This document shows positions 9,229-18,087 of a stretch of DNA of 64,000 bases, one piece after another. Source of the stretch: Mesorhizobium sp. RMAD-H1. GTDB taxonomy: Bacteria; Pseudomonadota; Alphaproteobacteria; Rhizobiales; Rhizobiaceae. The translations under genes and the position numbers were made by a program. The notes under the pieces were generated by a model. The model searched no databases and was not told the origin of the DNA. It was given only the letters and a program-made list of their open reading frames with translations. The first letter of the stretch is position 1; each line of letters opens with the position of its first letter. Location of the stretch: NCBI RefSeq assembly GCF_014191375.1, contig NZ_JACHWN010000003.1, positions 432,553 through 496,552 of the forward strand, read 5' to 3'.

Positions 9229-10131
9229 CCGCAGGCCTCGCACCGTTTCGAGAAAAGCGGTGACCACCGACGAAGGTTCGCCCCGCCGCCATAGCACGGC
9301 AAGGTCCACCTCCAGCGGGCTGACCGTCTGTCCGAGATCGCGATAGACGACCCCGACCTGGCGCAGATTGCGCATCGAGGCGGGTACCAGAGCAATGCCG
9401 AAACCTGCCGCGACGAGGCCGATGATCGTATGCATCTGCACCGCTTCCTGCGCGACACGCATGGAAAAGCCCGCGCTCTCGCAGGCCGCGACCAGGCGCG
9501 CATGAAAGCCCGGGCCTTCATGCGCCGGAAAGGTGACGAAGGGCTCTCCTGCGAGTTCACCAAGCGTAAGCACCGGCCGGCTGGCGGCGGGATGATCCTC
9601 CGGCAGTGCCACGACGAGCGGCTCCGTCAGAACCGAGAGATATCGCAGGTCGTCGGCGCCGGACACGGGCGGTCTTGCAAATCCCACATCCGCTTCGCCC
9701 TGCTGCAGGGCCCGGACCTGACGCATGGTCGGGCGTTCCTGCAAGTGGATTTCGACATCGGGAAAACGCGCCCTGTAAACGCGCAGCAGACGGGGCAGGA
9801 AATCATAGATGGCGGCGCCCACATAGGTGATACGTAGCGATCCGACGAGACCACGGGCCGCCCGTTGCGCCGCTTCGACAGCCAGATCCGCCTGGGCGAC
9901 AGCCTTGCGCGCCTCGTCGAGAAAAACCAGTCCGGCTTCTGTGAGGCGAATCCGCCTGCTGCCGCGGTCGAAGAGTTCGACGCCCATGCGCGTTTCGAGC
10001 TTCTGGATGGATTGAGAGAGCGGCGGCTGCGCCATGCCCAGCCGGGCGGCCGCCCGGCGGAAATGGAGTTCCTCGGCAACGGCGATGAACTGTCGGAGCA
10101 TTCTGAGTTCGATGTTTGATATCATAGACAT
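9211..10131 (-). CDS. LysR-family transcriptional regulator
   Basis: 306-aa LysR regulator: N-terminal winged HTH (LRQFIAVAEELHFRRAAARLGMAQPPLSQSIQKLE) and a C-terminal periplasmic-binding-protein-like effector domain. Of several possible starts, MSMISNIELRML at 10131 matches the usual LysR N-terminus; 10167 or 10125 are alternatives. It is divergent from the alpha/beta hydrolase gene and most likely controls it; three TATSATA elements lie between and across its start (separate entry). Confidence 0.9.
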   Translation of the reverse strand: MSMISNIELRMLRQFIAVAEELHFRRAAARLGMAQPPLSQSIQKLETRMGVELFDRGSRRIRLTEAGLVFLDEARKAVAQADLAVEAAQRAARGLVGSLRITYVGAAIYDFLPRLLRVYRARFPDVEIHLQERPTMRQVRALQQGEADVGFARPPVSGADDLRYLSVLTEPLVVALPEDHPAASRPVLTLGELAGEPFVTFPAHEGPGFHARLVAACESAGFSMRVAQEAVQMHTIIGLVAAGFGIALVPASMRNLRQVGVVYRDLGQTVSPLEVDLAVLWRRGEPSSVVTAFLETVRGLRSEMQG

Positions 10132-10168
10132 ATCGTATGATACTGAGAATCGATCTGGAAATATCATA
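10120..10168. promoter_or_regulatory. Triple TATSATA repeat, candidate LysR operator
   Basis: TATCATA at 10120-10126, TATGATA at 10136-10142 and TATCATA at 10162-10168, so the second and third form an inverted repeat and the first repeats the third. They span the lysR start and the lysR/hydrolase divergent gap, fitting autoregulation plus control of the hydrolase. Binding is inferred. Confidence 0.45.
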
Positions 10169-10217
10169 AGAAAGATTCATCTGTCCTTCCATTGGTTGTG
10201 AAATGAAAGGGCCGGAT

Positions 10218-11297
10218 ATGACGTCGATCATCAAAACCGCCATCACCGGCGCATTTGCCGCCGGCTCTCTTTTCGTCGACGCCGCACGCGCCGAAATCAG
10301 CCGCGAGGACTTCAAGGTCACGGGCGAGCCAGGCATCTCTCTGAGCGTCCGTGAGGTGCGCGATACGCTGGCCACGGCGGAAAAACCGCCGGTCATTCTC
10401 CTGCATGGCGCCCGCGTGCCGGGAATTCCCTCTTTCGATTTGCCTGTAGAGAACGGTTCCCTGGCGGCTGATCTCGCGCGTGCCGGTCACCGCGTCTTCA
10501 TCATGGATGCCCGCGGCTATGGCGGATCGAGCCGCCCCGGCCAGGATGGACCGCAGCAGGGTGAGCCGCTTTCGCGGTCTCATGAAGTGGTGCGCGACGT
10601 TGCAGCCGTGGTTGAAGCGGTCGAGCGCCGCACCGGTGCGCCGAAGGTCGCACTCCTGGGCTGGGCAACGGGCGGCCATTGGGCCGGCATGTATGCCAGC
10701 AATCACCCGGAAAAGGTGAGCCATCTGGTGATCCATAACGCCCTTTATGGCGCTCATACCGGCCATCCGACCCTGGGGCCGGGCAGCAGCATGGCTGATC
10801 CCGAAGCGCCGGACCGGTTCAATGTTGCGAGATTTGGTGCTTACCGGCTGAATACGGCTGCATCCCTCATGCCATCCTGGGACAACTCGATACCGATCGA
10901 TGACAAGGCCAGCTGGTACGATCCCGAGGTTGTCCGCGCCTATCAGGAGGCGGCCCTTGCCTCCGATCCGACCGCTTCGGATCGCGATCCGCCTGCATTC
11001 CGTGCGCCCTCGGGGGCAATGGCGGATTCCTTCGAGCTCGCAGCCGGCCGAAAGCTATGGGATGCAGGGCCGATCAGAGCGCGTGTGCTCATCATCCGCT
11101 CGAGTCATGATTTCTGGAGCAGGCCGGAGGACGTATCCGGGCTCGCCCGTGATTTGACGCAAGCGGCGGAGGTCCGGATCGTGGCGCTTCCCGACGCCAC
11201 GCATTACGTTCACCTGGATCGCCCGGAGCGCGGCCGCACCGCCTTCGTCAACGAGGTGCTGGATTTCCTCGCCGCGCCGATCGCTGCAACCGACTGA
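10218..11297 (+). CDS. Exported alpha/beta hydrolase-fold protein with Ala at the nucleophile position
   Basis: 359-aa protein with a signal peptide (residues 1-25, ending DAARA) and an alpha/beta hydrolase fold: oxyanion region LLHGARVPG, strand-turn FIMDARGYGGSSRPG, C-terminal acid region (IRSSHDF) and His (DATHYVHLD). At the nucleophile elbow, where the family has G-x-S-x-G, it reads GWATG (Ala150, codon GCA at 10665). A TCA to GCA change would be enough to lose Ser. It may be non-catalytic or use another residue. ATG 10218 follows AAAGGG; ATG 10203 lacks such a site. Divergent from lysR. Confidence 0.8.
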   Translation: MTSIIKTAITGAFAAGSLFVDAARAEISREDFKVTGEPGISLSVREVRDTLATAEKPPVILLHGARVPGIPSFDLPVENGSLAADLARAGHRVFIMDARGYGGSSRPGQDGPQQGEPLSRSHEVVRDVAAVVEAVERRTGAPKVALLGWATGGHWAGMYASNHPEKVSHLVIHNALYGAHTGHPTLGPGSSMADPEAPDRFNVARFGAYRLNTAASLMPSWDNSIPIDDKASWYDPEVVRAYQEAALASDPTASDRDPPAFRAPSGAMADSFELAAGRKLWDAGPIRARVLIIRSSHDFWSRPEDVSGLARDLTQAAEVRIVALPDATHYVHLDRPERGRTAFVNEVLDFLAAPIAATD

Positions 11298-11302
11298 AAC
11301 CT

Positions 11303-11611
11303 CTATTCGGCGGCAACGATCCGGAGCGGCGCCTGCTGCGGCTGGCCCTTGTTGCCGCCCATCAGATAGATCAGGCAGCTCGTGCGAAGCAGCGAGCTGA
11401 AATTCGAAATCGAACCGTTGATCTCCAGCGCCTCGTCATAGAGGGTCGACAGGAAACGGGCGGTGGAGAGCCCCTGCTTCTCGGCAATCTCGTCGATCAG
11501 CAGCCAGAAAGCCGCTTCCAGCTGGATGCTGGTCGAATGCCCGCCGATGCGGACGGAGCGGTTGATCGGACGGTATCTCTCGGGGTCCTGGCCCGCATAG
11601 ATCTCGCACAT
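11303..11611 (-). CDS. Ribbon-helix-helix domain protein (RHH_4 type)
   Basis: 102-aa protein whose core RSVRIGGHSTSIQLEAAFWLLIDEIAEKQG is the RHH_4-type ribbon-helix-helix module common in alphaproteobacteria, probably DNA-binding as a dimer. The tail (SSLLRTSCLIYLMGG) is hydrophobic. ATG 11611 follows a good ribosome binding site (AGGGAGGAAACC); the longer frame upstream is rejected. Divergent from the glyoxalase-like gene. Confidence 0.8.
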   Translation of the reverse strand: MCEIYAGQDPERYRPINRSVRIGGHSTSIQLEAAFWLLIDEIAEKQGLSTARFLSTLYDEALEINGSISNFSSLLRTSCLIYLMGGNKGQPQQAPLRIVAAE

Positions 11612-11783
11612 GGTTTCCTCCCTTTTTATTATGATTCTAATATGCCGCCGCGGGGAACAATCGTCAAACATCGGCTGCGGGCGAGATCGCACTGCTCCCT
11701 TCCAGACATAAATTTTGCTTGCGGTAATCCGCTGCTACCAGCACTGCGCGATTGCGCATTAGCATCATCCCATAAAAGGAGAC

Positions 11784-12185
11784 ATGACGTTGGCAAAAGC
11801 AATCCATTCGATGGTTCGCGTCCTCGATGAAGCGCGTTCGGTCGATTTCTACAAAGATGCGTTTGGGCTGAAGGTGGCGGACAGGCTGGATTTCGACACT
11901 TTCACGCTCGTCTACATGAGCAATGAAGAGAGCGACTTCGAGGTCGAGCTGACGATCAACAAGGGGCGCACCGAACCCTATGCTCTCGGCGATGGCTACG
12001 GCCATCTCGCGGTTTCGGTGGACGACCTCGATGCGGAGCACGCGCGGTTGTCGGCCCTGGGGCGCGCGCCCAACAAGATCGTCGAATTCAACCGCGACGG
12101 CGCGCTGCTCGCCCGCTTCTTCTTCATCACCGATCCGGATGGCTACAAGATCGAGGTTTTGCAACGTCACGGTCGCTTCAAATAA
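11784..12185 (+). CDS. Glyoxalase/VOC-family protein (lactoylglutathione lyase-like)
   Basis: 133-aa vicinal-oxygen-chelate protein of glyoxalase I length. Two beta-alpha-beta-beta-beta modules are visible; metal ligand candidates are His9 (AIHSMVRV), Glu in FEVELT, His in YGHLAVSV and Glu in YKIEVLQ, matching the GloA pattern. It would convert the methylglyoxal-glutathione hemithioacetal to S-lactoylglutathione, but other VOC activities are possible. Followed by a GC-rich hairpin. Confidence 0.85.
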   Translation: MTLAKAIHSMVRVLDEARSVDFYKDAFGLKVADRLDFDTFTLVYMSNEESDFEVELTINKGRTEPYALGDGYGHLAVSVDDLDAEHARLSALGRAPNKIVEFNRDGALLARFFFITDPDGYKIEVLQRHGRFK

Positions 12186-12191
12186 CGGCGT

Positions 12192-12215
12192 CCGCGTCCC
12201 GGAGGAGGGACGCGG
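12192..12215 (+). terminator. GC-rich hairpin after the glyoxalase-like gene
   Basis: CCGCGTCCC (12192-12200), loop GGAGGA, GGGACGCGG (12207-12215): a perfect 9-bp stem 6 bp after the stop codon. No T-tract follows, so termination efficiency is uncertain. Confidence 0.55.
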
Positions 12216-12257
12216 CCCGTCCGGCTGGCAGGCGAAATGAAAAGGGAGGATAGCCAG

Positions 12258-12788
12258 ATGGCCATGGTCTATGAGAACCGGCGCGGCATCTCGCGCCGCG
12301 AATTGCTGAAACGCGGAACGATCGGCGCGGCCTTGATCATATCGGGCCGCGCGGTCATCAGCCCCCGGGATGCCTGGGGTCTGGAGATGAGCGCGCTCAA
12401 GCCGGAAACGATGGCGACGCTGATCGTGCTGGCACGCGACATCTACCCGCATGACCAGCTCGCCGACCGCTTCTATGCGATCGCGGTCAAGGGGCAGGAC
12501 GCCAAGGCGGCGAAGGATCCGGCGCACAGGACATTGATCGAGGACGGCGTCGCCGATCTCGACAGACGCGCTGGCAGCGGCGGCTACCGCGGTATTGGAT
12601 GGGAGGACGACCGGATCGCCATCCTGCGCGACATCGAGACGACGCCCTTCTTCCAGGCGGTGCGCGGCGACCTGGTGGTGAGCCTGTATAACCAGAAGGA
12701 GATCTGGCCGATCTTCGGCTACGAGGGCGAATCCTATTCCAAGGGCGGCTATATCGACCGCGGCTTCAACGACATCGAATGGCTTTGA
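12258..12788 (+). CDS. Gluconate 2-dehydrogenase subunit 3-family protein with Tat signal
   Basis: 176-aa small subunit of a periplasmic GMC-type dehydrogenase. The N-terminus carries a twin-arginine motif (SRRELLKRG) followed by a short hydrophobic stretch, so it probably carries its partner through the Tat pathway, since the GMC subunit has no signal of its own. The remainder matches the family of subunit 3 (LARDIYPHD, YNQKEIWPIFGYEG). ATG 12258 follows AAGGGAGG; ATG 12237 has no such site. Next gene 80 bp downstream. Confidence 0.85.
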   Translation: MAMVYENRRGISRRELLKRGTIGAALIISGRAVISPRDAWGLEMSALKPETMATLIVLARDIYPHDQLADRFYAIAVKGQDAKAAKDPAHRTLIEDGVADLDRRAGSGGYRGIGWEDDRIAILRDIETTPFFQAVRGDLVVSLYNQKEIWPIFGYEGESYSKGGYIDRGFNDIEWL

Positions 12789-12868
12789 CGGATTGCGCCC
12801 GCACTGGAGGAGGTGGCGGGCAGGCGGATGCATGAGCGCCGCAGGGCATTCCGTTTCGGGAGGATATC

Positions 12869-14440
12869 ATGACAGCTCCATATGATCTCAAGGACGACAG
12901 CGTGGTCGTCATCATCGGTTCCGGCGCCGGCGGCGGCACGCTCGGCAACGAACTTGCGCAAAAGGGTATCGACGTCGTCATCCTTGAAGCGGGCAACCGC
13001 ATCGAATACGAGGATTTCATCAATGACGAATGGGAGAGCTTCGCCCAACTCGCATGGCTCGACCATCGCACGACCGGCGGCGGCTGGCGCGTTTCGAAGG
13101 ATTTTCCCAATCTCCCGGCCTGGATCGTCAAGGCAGTGGGCGGCACGACGACGCACTGGGCCGGCGCCTCGCTGCGTTTTCAGGAACACGAGTTCAAGAC
13201 GCTGACACATTACGGAAACGTGGAAGGCGCCAATCTGCTCGACTGGCCGCTGATGCTCGCGGAACTCGAGCCCTACTACACCAAGGCCGAAGACAAGATG
13301 GGCGTGACGCGCACCAACGGCATCGAGGGGCTGCCGGGCAACAACAATTTCAAGGTTTTCAAGGCCGGTGCCGACAAGCTCGGCTACAAGGAATGCCACA
13401 CTGGCCGCATGGCCATCAACTCAGCCGAGCGCGACGGCCGCATGGGTTGCCAGCAGACCGGATTCTGTTTCCAGGGATGCAAATGGGGCGCCAAGTGGTC
13501 GACGCTCTATACCGAAATCCCGAAGGGCGAAGAAACCGGCAGGCTGGAGGTCCGGCCGAATTCCCACGCCGTGAGGATTGAGCATGACAAGACAGGCAAG
13601 GTGACGGGTGTCGTCTATGCCGACAAGGATGGCAAGCTGCACGAGCAGAAGGCCCGGGTCGTTTGTGTCGCCGGTAATTCCATCGAGAGCCCGCGCCTGC
13701 TCCTGAATTCGCACTCGGCCATGTTCCCCGACGGGCTGGCCAACTCTTCCGGCCAGGTCGGCAAGAACTATATGCGGCATACGACCGGCTCGGTCTACGC
13801 GGTATTCGAGAAACCCGTGCACATGTATCGCGGCACGACGATGGCCGGCATCATCCGCGACGAAGCACGGCATGATCCCTCGCGCGGCTTCGTCGGCGGT
13901 TATGAGCTGGAAACCCTGTCGCTGGGCCTGCCTTTCATGGCGGCCTTCCTCGATCCCGGCGGCTGGGGCCGGGCCTTCACGTCGGCGCTCGACAACTACG
14001 CCAATATGGCGGGTATGTGGATCGTCGGCGAGGACATGCCGCAGGAGCAGAATGCCGTCAAACTGCATCCCGAGCTGAAGGATCAGTACGGCATGCCGAT
14101 CCCCGACGTCTGGTTCACCGACCATCCCAATGACGAGGCGATGCGCAACCATGCCTACAAGCAGGGAATGGCGCTTTATGCCGCCGTCGGCGCGACCCGG
14201 AGCTTCCCGACGCCGCCCTATCCCTCCACGCACAATCTCGGCACCAATCGCATGAGCGAGAAGCCTGCCGACGGCGTGGTCAACAAATGGGGACAGACCC
14301 ACGACATCAACAATCTGTTCGTTTCCGACGGGAGCCAGTTCACCACGGGCGGCGCGGAAAACCCGACACTGACGATCGTCGCGCTGGCCATCCGCCAGGC
14401 GGACCACATCGCCAAGGAGATGGCGGCGGGAACCATCTGA
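12869..14440 (+). CDS. GMC-family FAD-dependent oxidoreductase (gluconate/sorbitol dehydrogenase-like large subunit)
   Basis: 523-aa flavoprotein. The FAD dinucleotide-binding motif GSGAGGG is at residues 17-23 and the sugar-oxidoreductase C-terminus shows THNLGTNRM and GAENPTLTI with the conserved His and Asn. A Cys-rich patch (MGCQQTGFCFQGCKWG) near residue 195 is typical of the gluconate/alcohol dehydrogenase branch. ATG follows GGGAGGATATC. With the Tat-signal subunit upstream it should form a periplasmic dehydrogenase; the usual third subunit, a multi-heme cytochrome c, is not next to it. Substrate not determinable. Confidence 0.88.
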   Translation: MTAPYDLKDDSVVVIIGSGAGGGTLGNELAQKGIDVVILEAGNRIEYEDFINDEWESFAQLAWLDHRTTGGGWRVSKDFPNLPAWIVKAVGGTTTHWAGASLRFQEHEFKTLTHYGNVEGANLLDWPLMLAELEPYYTKAEDKMGVTRTNGIEGLPGNNNFKVFKAGADKLGYKECHTGRMAINSAERDGRMGCQQTGFCFQGCKWGAKWSTLYTEIPKGEETGRLEVRPNSHAVRIEHDKTGKVTGVVYADKDGKLHEQKARVVCVAGNSIESPRLLLNSHSAMFPDGLANSSGQVGKNYMRHTTGSVYAVFEKPVHMYRGTTMAGIIRDEARHDPSRGFVGGYELETLSLGLPFMAAFLDPGGWGRAFTSALDNYANMAGMWIVGEDMPQEQNAVKLHPELKDQYGMPIPDVWFTDHPNDEAMRNHAYKQGMALYAAVGATRSFPTPPYPSTHNLGTNRMSEKPADGVVNKWGQTHDINNLFVSDGSQFTTGGAENPTLTIVALAIRQADHIAKEMAAGTI

Positions 14441-14492
14441 TGCGGCATTCCCGCCGATGCGGGTCATGTGCGAAGACAGAGATGCCGGTTTT

Positions 14493-15263
14493 TCAAGCCC
14501 GCTTTGTTGCCTGGAAAAGCCCGACATCGATGCAGTAACTGCCATCGGGCTCGGTGTCGAAATGACGTGTCGCCTGAACGGAAACCGCAGTCTGAAGCGA
14601 GCGGATCGCGTCCACGTGAAGCTGTGGCGTGTTCATCCGCTCGACCCATGCGCTGAAATCGAGGCGTAACCGGAATGCCGAGACGGAGCGGGGCTGAAGG
14701 CCTGCCCGGGCGATGGCGGCCTCCCACTCGGCCCGCGAATAGTTGCGCACATGCGAGCAGTCACGCAGGAGCTCGATCGCCTGGAGATAGGTATCGACGA
14801 GCGGGATGCCCGGGGTGACCGTGTCGACGATCGCCAGCATTCCGCCCGGCTTCAGAACGCGCGCGGCTTCCCGCAGCGCCGCATCGAGATCGCGCCAGTG
14901 ATGGGCGCTGAAGCGGCTGAGCACCACGTCGAAGCTGTCGGCGTCGAAAGGAAGGCTTTCGACCGTCCCCTGGCGGGTCGAAACGTTGTCAAGACCGCGC
15001 TCACGCGCAGCGCGTGCGACCACGTTGAGCATCTCCGGCGACAGATCATAGGCGACGACCTCTTTCACCAGGGGTGAGACGTTGAAGGTCACGTGACCCC
15101 CGCCGCAACCCAGATCGAGCACGCGCGCATCCTTGTGTTCGCGCATCACCCCGACCATCGCATCGAGATCCGGGCTCTGCGCATGCACCGCGCTTTTCAA
15201 ATAGGCCTCGGCCCTCGACCCGAACTGCCCTCCTACGAGGGTCTCATGACTTTTCTCCGACAT
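14493..15263 (-). CDS. Class I SAM-dependent methyltransferase (UbiE/MenG-like)
   Basis: 256-aa methyltransferase. SAM motif I is VLDLGCGGGHVTF at about residues 46-58, motif II region reads SFDVVLSRFSAHHW, and motif III is RVLKPGGMLAIVD. It most resembles small-molecule Methyltransf_11 enzymes. The start at MSEKSHETLVGGQFG (15263) is preferred over the upstream 15302. Divergent from an XRE-type regulator that may control it. Confidence 0.87.
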   Translation of the reverse strand: MSEKSHETLVGGQFGSRAEAYLKSAVHAQSPDLDAMVGVMREHKDARVLDLGCGGGHVTFNVSPLVKEVVAYDLSPEMLNVVARAARERGLDNVSTRQGTVESLPFDADSFDVVLSRFSAHHWRDLDAALREAARVLKPGGMLAIVDTVTPGIPLVDTYLQAIELLRDCSHVRNYSRAEWEAAIARAGLQPRSVSAFRLRLDFSAWVERMNTPQLHVDAIRSLQTAVSVQATRHFDTEPDGSYCIDVGLFQATKRA

Positions 15264-15311
15264 CGCTGCCTCTGCTGTTACGTAAGGAGATCGCGATAGC
15301 ACGGCTGATAA

Positions 15312-15343
15312 ACTGGTTTCAGGCCCAAAAATATACTGGTATC
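15312..15343 (+). promoter_or_regulatory. Direct repeat ACTGGTWTC upstream of the XRE regulator
   Basis: ACTGGTTTC at 15312-15320 and ACTGGTATC at 15335-15343, a 23-bp period, just before the regulator start at 15353 and in the divergent gap with the methyltransferase. Candidate operator for the adjacent HTH protein. Confidence 0.35.
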
Positions 15344-15352
15344 TTTCTCACC

Positions 15353-16162
15353 ATGATCCGATCGACCACACCAACGCAGCGTCAGGAGCTGGGGGATTTG
15401 GTGAGATCCGCCAGAGAACGGCTGCTGCCGTCGGATATCGGCCTTTCCCTCGGAGGCCGTCGCCGCACACCCGGCTTGCGACGCGAGGAAGTGGCCCAGC
15501 TGGCTGGCGTCAGCGTCACCTGGTACACCTGGCTCGAGCAGGGGCGGGAGATGTCGGTCTCCCCACAGGCGCTCGCCCGGCTTGCGGCGGCTCTCCGGCT
15601 CGGCCGGGCCGAACGCGCCTATATGTTCGGATTGGCCGCAAAGCGCGATCCCGAGCAGGCCGAAAGCGAGACGGATCATGTTCCGCCGGCCATGCTCGCC
15701 TGTGTCGATATCATTGCTTCACCGGCCTATGTGCTCGACCGCAGCTGGACCGTGCTCGGCTGGAATGCGCATGCCGAACGCCTCTTCCTCGGCTGGCTCG
15801 ATCAGCCGGGAGACAGGAACCTGCTGCGCTATATTTTCCTGCATCCAACGGCACCGTCCCTGATCCGGGACTATGACAATCGGGCGCGGCGGGTCGTGGC
15901 GGAGTTCCGCGCCGATGTGAGTGCCCACATCAGCGATCCGGCCATTTATCGGCTGATCGACGAACTCAGCGCGCGCAGCGAACCCTTCAAGCGCTGTTGG
16001 CACGAACGCATCGTGCTGGAACGCGAGGGTGGCGAAAGAACGTTCGATCATCCCGACGATGGTTATCTCTGCTTCGAGCAGGTGAGCTTCGCTCTCGCGG
16101 GTCACCCAGACCTGAAGCTCGCCGTGCTCGTTCCGATACGCAGCGAAGCGGCTCCCCGCTGA
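15353..16162 (+). CDS. XRE-family regulator with MmyB-like ligand-binding domain
   Basis: 269-aa regulator: N-terminal HTH (LRREEVAQLAGVSVTWYTWLEQGR, residues about 43-66) and a C-terminal MmyB-type PAS-like domain (SPAYVLDRSWTVLGWNAHAERLF ... GYLCFEQVSFAL). MmyB-like domains bind fatty-acid-like ligands in some members. These regulators are usually next to short-chain dehydrogenase or other redox genes they control; here the divergent neighbour is a methyltransferase. Confidence 0.9.
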   Translation: MIRSTTPTQRQELGDLVRSARERLLPSDIGLSLGGRRRTPGLRREEVAQLAGVSVTWYTWLEQGREMSVSPQALARLAAALRLGRAERAYMFGLAAKRDPEQAESETDHVPPAMLACVDIIASPAYVLDRSWTVLGWNAHAERLFLGWLDQPGDRNLLRYIFLHPTAPSLIRDYDNRARRVVAEFRADVSAHISDPAIYRLIDELSARSEPFKRCWHERIVLEREGGERTFDHPDDGYLCFEQVSFALAGHPDLKLAVLVPIRSEAAPR

Positions 16163-16382
16163 TGTTTTATAAGTAACCGATCATGGTGCGGGTAATGCAA
16201 CCTTTGATAGGCAAAGACGTTTTCTTTGCCGACGGCAATAATTTGGGATTGTTTTGCTCGTCTTAAACCAGCACCATTTGCCTTGTTGCGCTGCACCATA
16301 GTCCGCGGAGGTTTCGCGGCTAGCGCAAGCATCGCCCATCGGGCTCGATCAACCAGAGCAAATCCGGAACAAGGGAAATTCC

Positions 16383-18083
16383 ATGGGTACGATCGTGAAC
16401 GCCAAAGGGGTCGAACTCTACTACAGTGGAACGCCCACCCACCATTTTTCGGCGACCAATTCCGGTCCGGAACTCTACGGAACTGTGCAGAATAACGCGT
16501 TCTGGGGCGACAGCAGCGTCTATGTCACCATGTTTGGCGGCAAGGGCGACGATATCTACCACCTCTATTCGTCGAAGAACAAAGCCTTCGAGACGGCCGG
16601 AGAAGGGGTCGATACGATCGACACCTGGATGAGCTACCGTCTGCCCGACAATTTCGAAAACCTGATCGTCACCGGCAGTAACCGATATGCGTTCGGCAAT
16701 GATGGTGACAATATCATCACCGGCGGTTCCGGCCAGCAGACGATCGACGGTGGGATGGGAGACGACGTTCTGGTCGGTGGTGCGGGCAGCGACATTTTCG
16801 CGCTGACCAAAGGGCACGGCAGCGACCTGATCCATGATTTCGAAGCGGGCGATACGGTCCGCCTTACTGGCTACGGCTTTACCTCTTACACTGAAATTCT
16901 GGCGCAAACGTCACAGATCGGTGACGACGTGCGGGTCGATCTGGGAGACGGGGAGAGCCTCGTCCTTGCGGGCACGACGATTGCCGATATCGATCCCGGC
17001 CAGTTCAAATATGGCCTCGACACATCCGGGATGAGCCTCACCTTCTCCGACAATTTCGATACGCTCGACCTTTGGAACGGCGAAAGCGGTACCTGGAATT
17101 CCAACTATTGGTGGGGTGGGGAAAACGGCAATTCGCTGCACGGAAACAACGAACTTCAGTGGTATATCGACACCAATTACGAGCCGACTAGCTCCGTCAA
17201 TCCGTTCAGCGTCGATAATGGTGTTCTTACCATCACGGCCGCGCAGGCTTCTGACGACATCAAGCCCTATATCAATGATTACGACTATACGTCGGGCATG
17301 CTGACGACGCATGAATCCTTCGTCCAGACCTATGGCTATTTCGAGATGCGGGCCGATCTGCCGGAGACGCAGGGGCTCTGGCCGGCGTTCTGGCTCCTGC
17401 CGGAAAATGGCGACTGGCCGCCGGAACTCGATGTCGTTGAAATGATCGGCCAGCAGCCGAATACGCTTCATCACACAGCCCATTCGGGAGCGACCGGCGA
17501 ACACACGCAGGATCGCTCGACCGTCCATGTCGCCGATACGGAAGGCTTTCACACCTATGGGGTACTGTGGACGCCGGAAACGCTCACCTGGTATGTCGAT
17601 GGCACGGAAGTCGCGAGCACCGACACGCCGGAGGACATGCACGAGCCGATGTATATGATCGCCAATCTGGCGGTCGGTGGATTGGCGGGCGCGCCGGCTG
17701 ATGGTCTTGCGACGCCGGGTGAAATGAAGATCGACTATATCCGCGCCTACTCGCTGGACAGCCTCTTGCAGGCTTCGGCGAGCACCTTGATCGATACCTC
17801 AGAAACCGCTATCGCGGCAACCGCCAGCACGACCTCTCCCATGATGGAAACCGCTTCGACGGCGGAGCATCGGGAAACCGACGTCCCGCTCTTCATCAAC
17901 CAGGGCACCCACGCGGTGGGCGGAGAGGGCGGATACGCCGGCCAAATCCACATGGCAGGTTCGGGCTCTTCCGCCGAACTTCAGCATTCGGCGGCGGATG
18001 TCGCCCATTTGGACCCAGATGCCGGAACGCAGGTGCCGGGTGACTACTGGTTCGACCCGGAGCCTATCGGAACCCTGGTTTAG
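16383..18083 (+). CDS. RTX-repeat glycoside hydrolase family 16 endo-glycanase (ExsH/Ply-like)
   Basis: 566-aa secreted glycanase. Residues about 50-160 hold calcium-binding RTX-type nonapeptides (GGKGDDIY, GNDGDN, GGSGQQ, GGMGDDVL, GGAGSDIF). Residues about 218-455 are a GH16 domain with the catalytic E-L-D-V-V-E motif: nucleophile Glu348, assisting Asp350, acid/base Glu353. No Sec signal peptide; the roughly 100-residue C-terminal tail probably carries the type I secretion signal. The next two genes encode the exporter. Rhizobial relatives (ExsH, PlyA/B) trim succinoglycan or other acidic exopolysaccharide; the substrate here is inferred. Confidence 0.9.
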   Translation: MGTIVNAKGVELYYSGTPTHHFSATNSGPELYGTVQNNAFWGDSSVYVTMFGGKGDDIYHLYSSKNKAFETAGEGVDTIDTWMSYRLPDNFENLIVTGSNRYAFGNDGDNIITGGSGQQTIDGGMGDDVLVGGAGSDIFALTKGHGSDLIHDFEAGDTVRLTGYGFTSYTEILAQTSQIGDDVRVDLGDGESLVLAGTTIADIDPGQFKYGLDTSGMSLTFSDNFDTLDLWNGESGTWNSNYWWGGENGNSLHGNNELQWYIDTNYEPTSSVNPFSVDNGVLTITAAQASDDIKPYINDYDYTSGMLTTHESFVQTYGYFEMRADLPETQGLWPAFWLLPENGDWPPELDVVEMIGQQPNTLHHTAHSGATGEHTQDRSTVHVADTEGFHTYGVLWTPETLTWYVDGTEVASTDTPEDMHEPMYMIANLAVGGLAGAPADGLATPGEMKIDYIRAYSLDSLLQASASTLIDTSETAIAATASTTSPMMETASTAEHRETDVPLFINQGTHAVGGEGGYAGQIHMAGSGSSAELQHSAADVAHLDPDAGTQVPGDYWFDPEPIGTLV

Positions 18084-18087
18084 CACC

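Noticed and set aside
12192..12215. GC hairpin considered as a riboswitch for the GMC operon
   Set aside because: A simple 9-bp stem right after a stop codon; no conserved riboswitch core could be seen.
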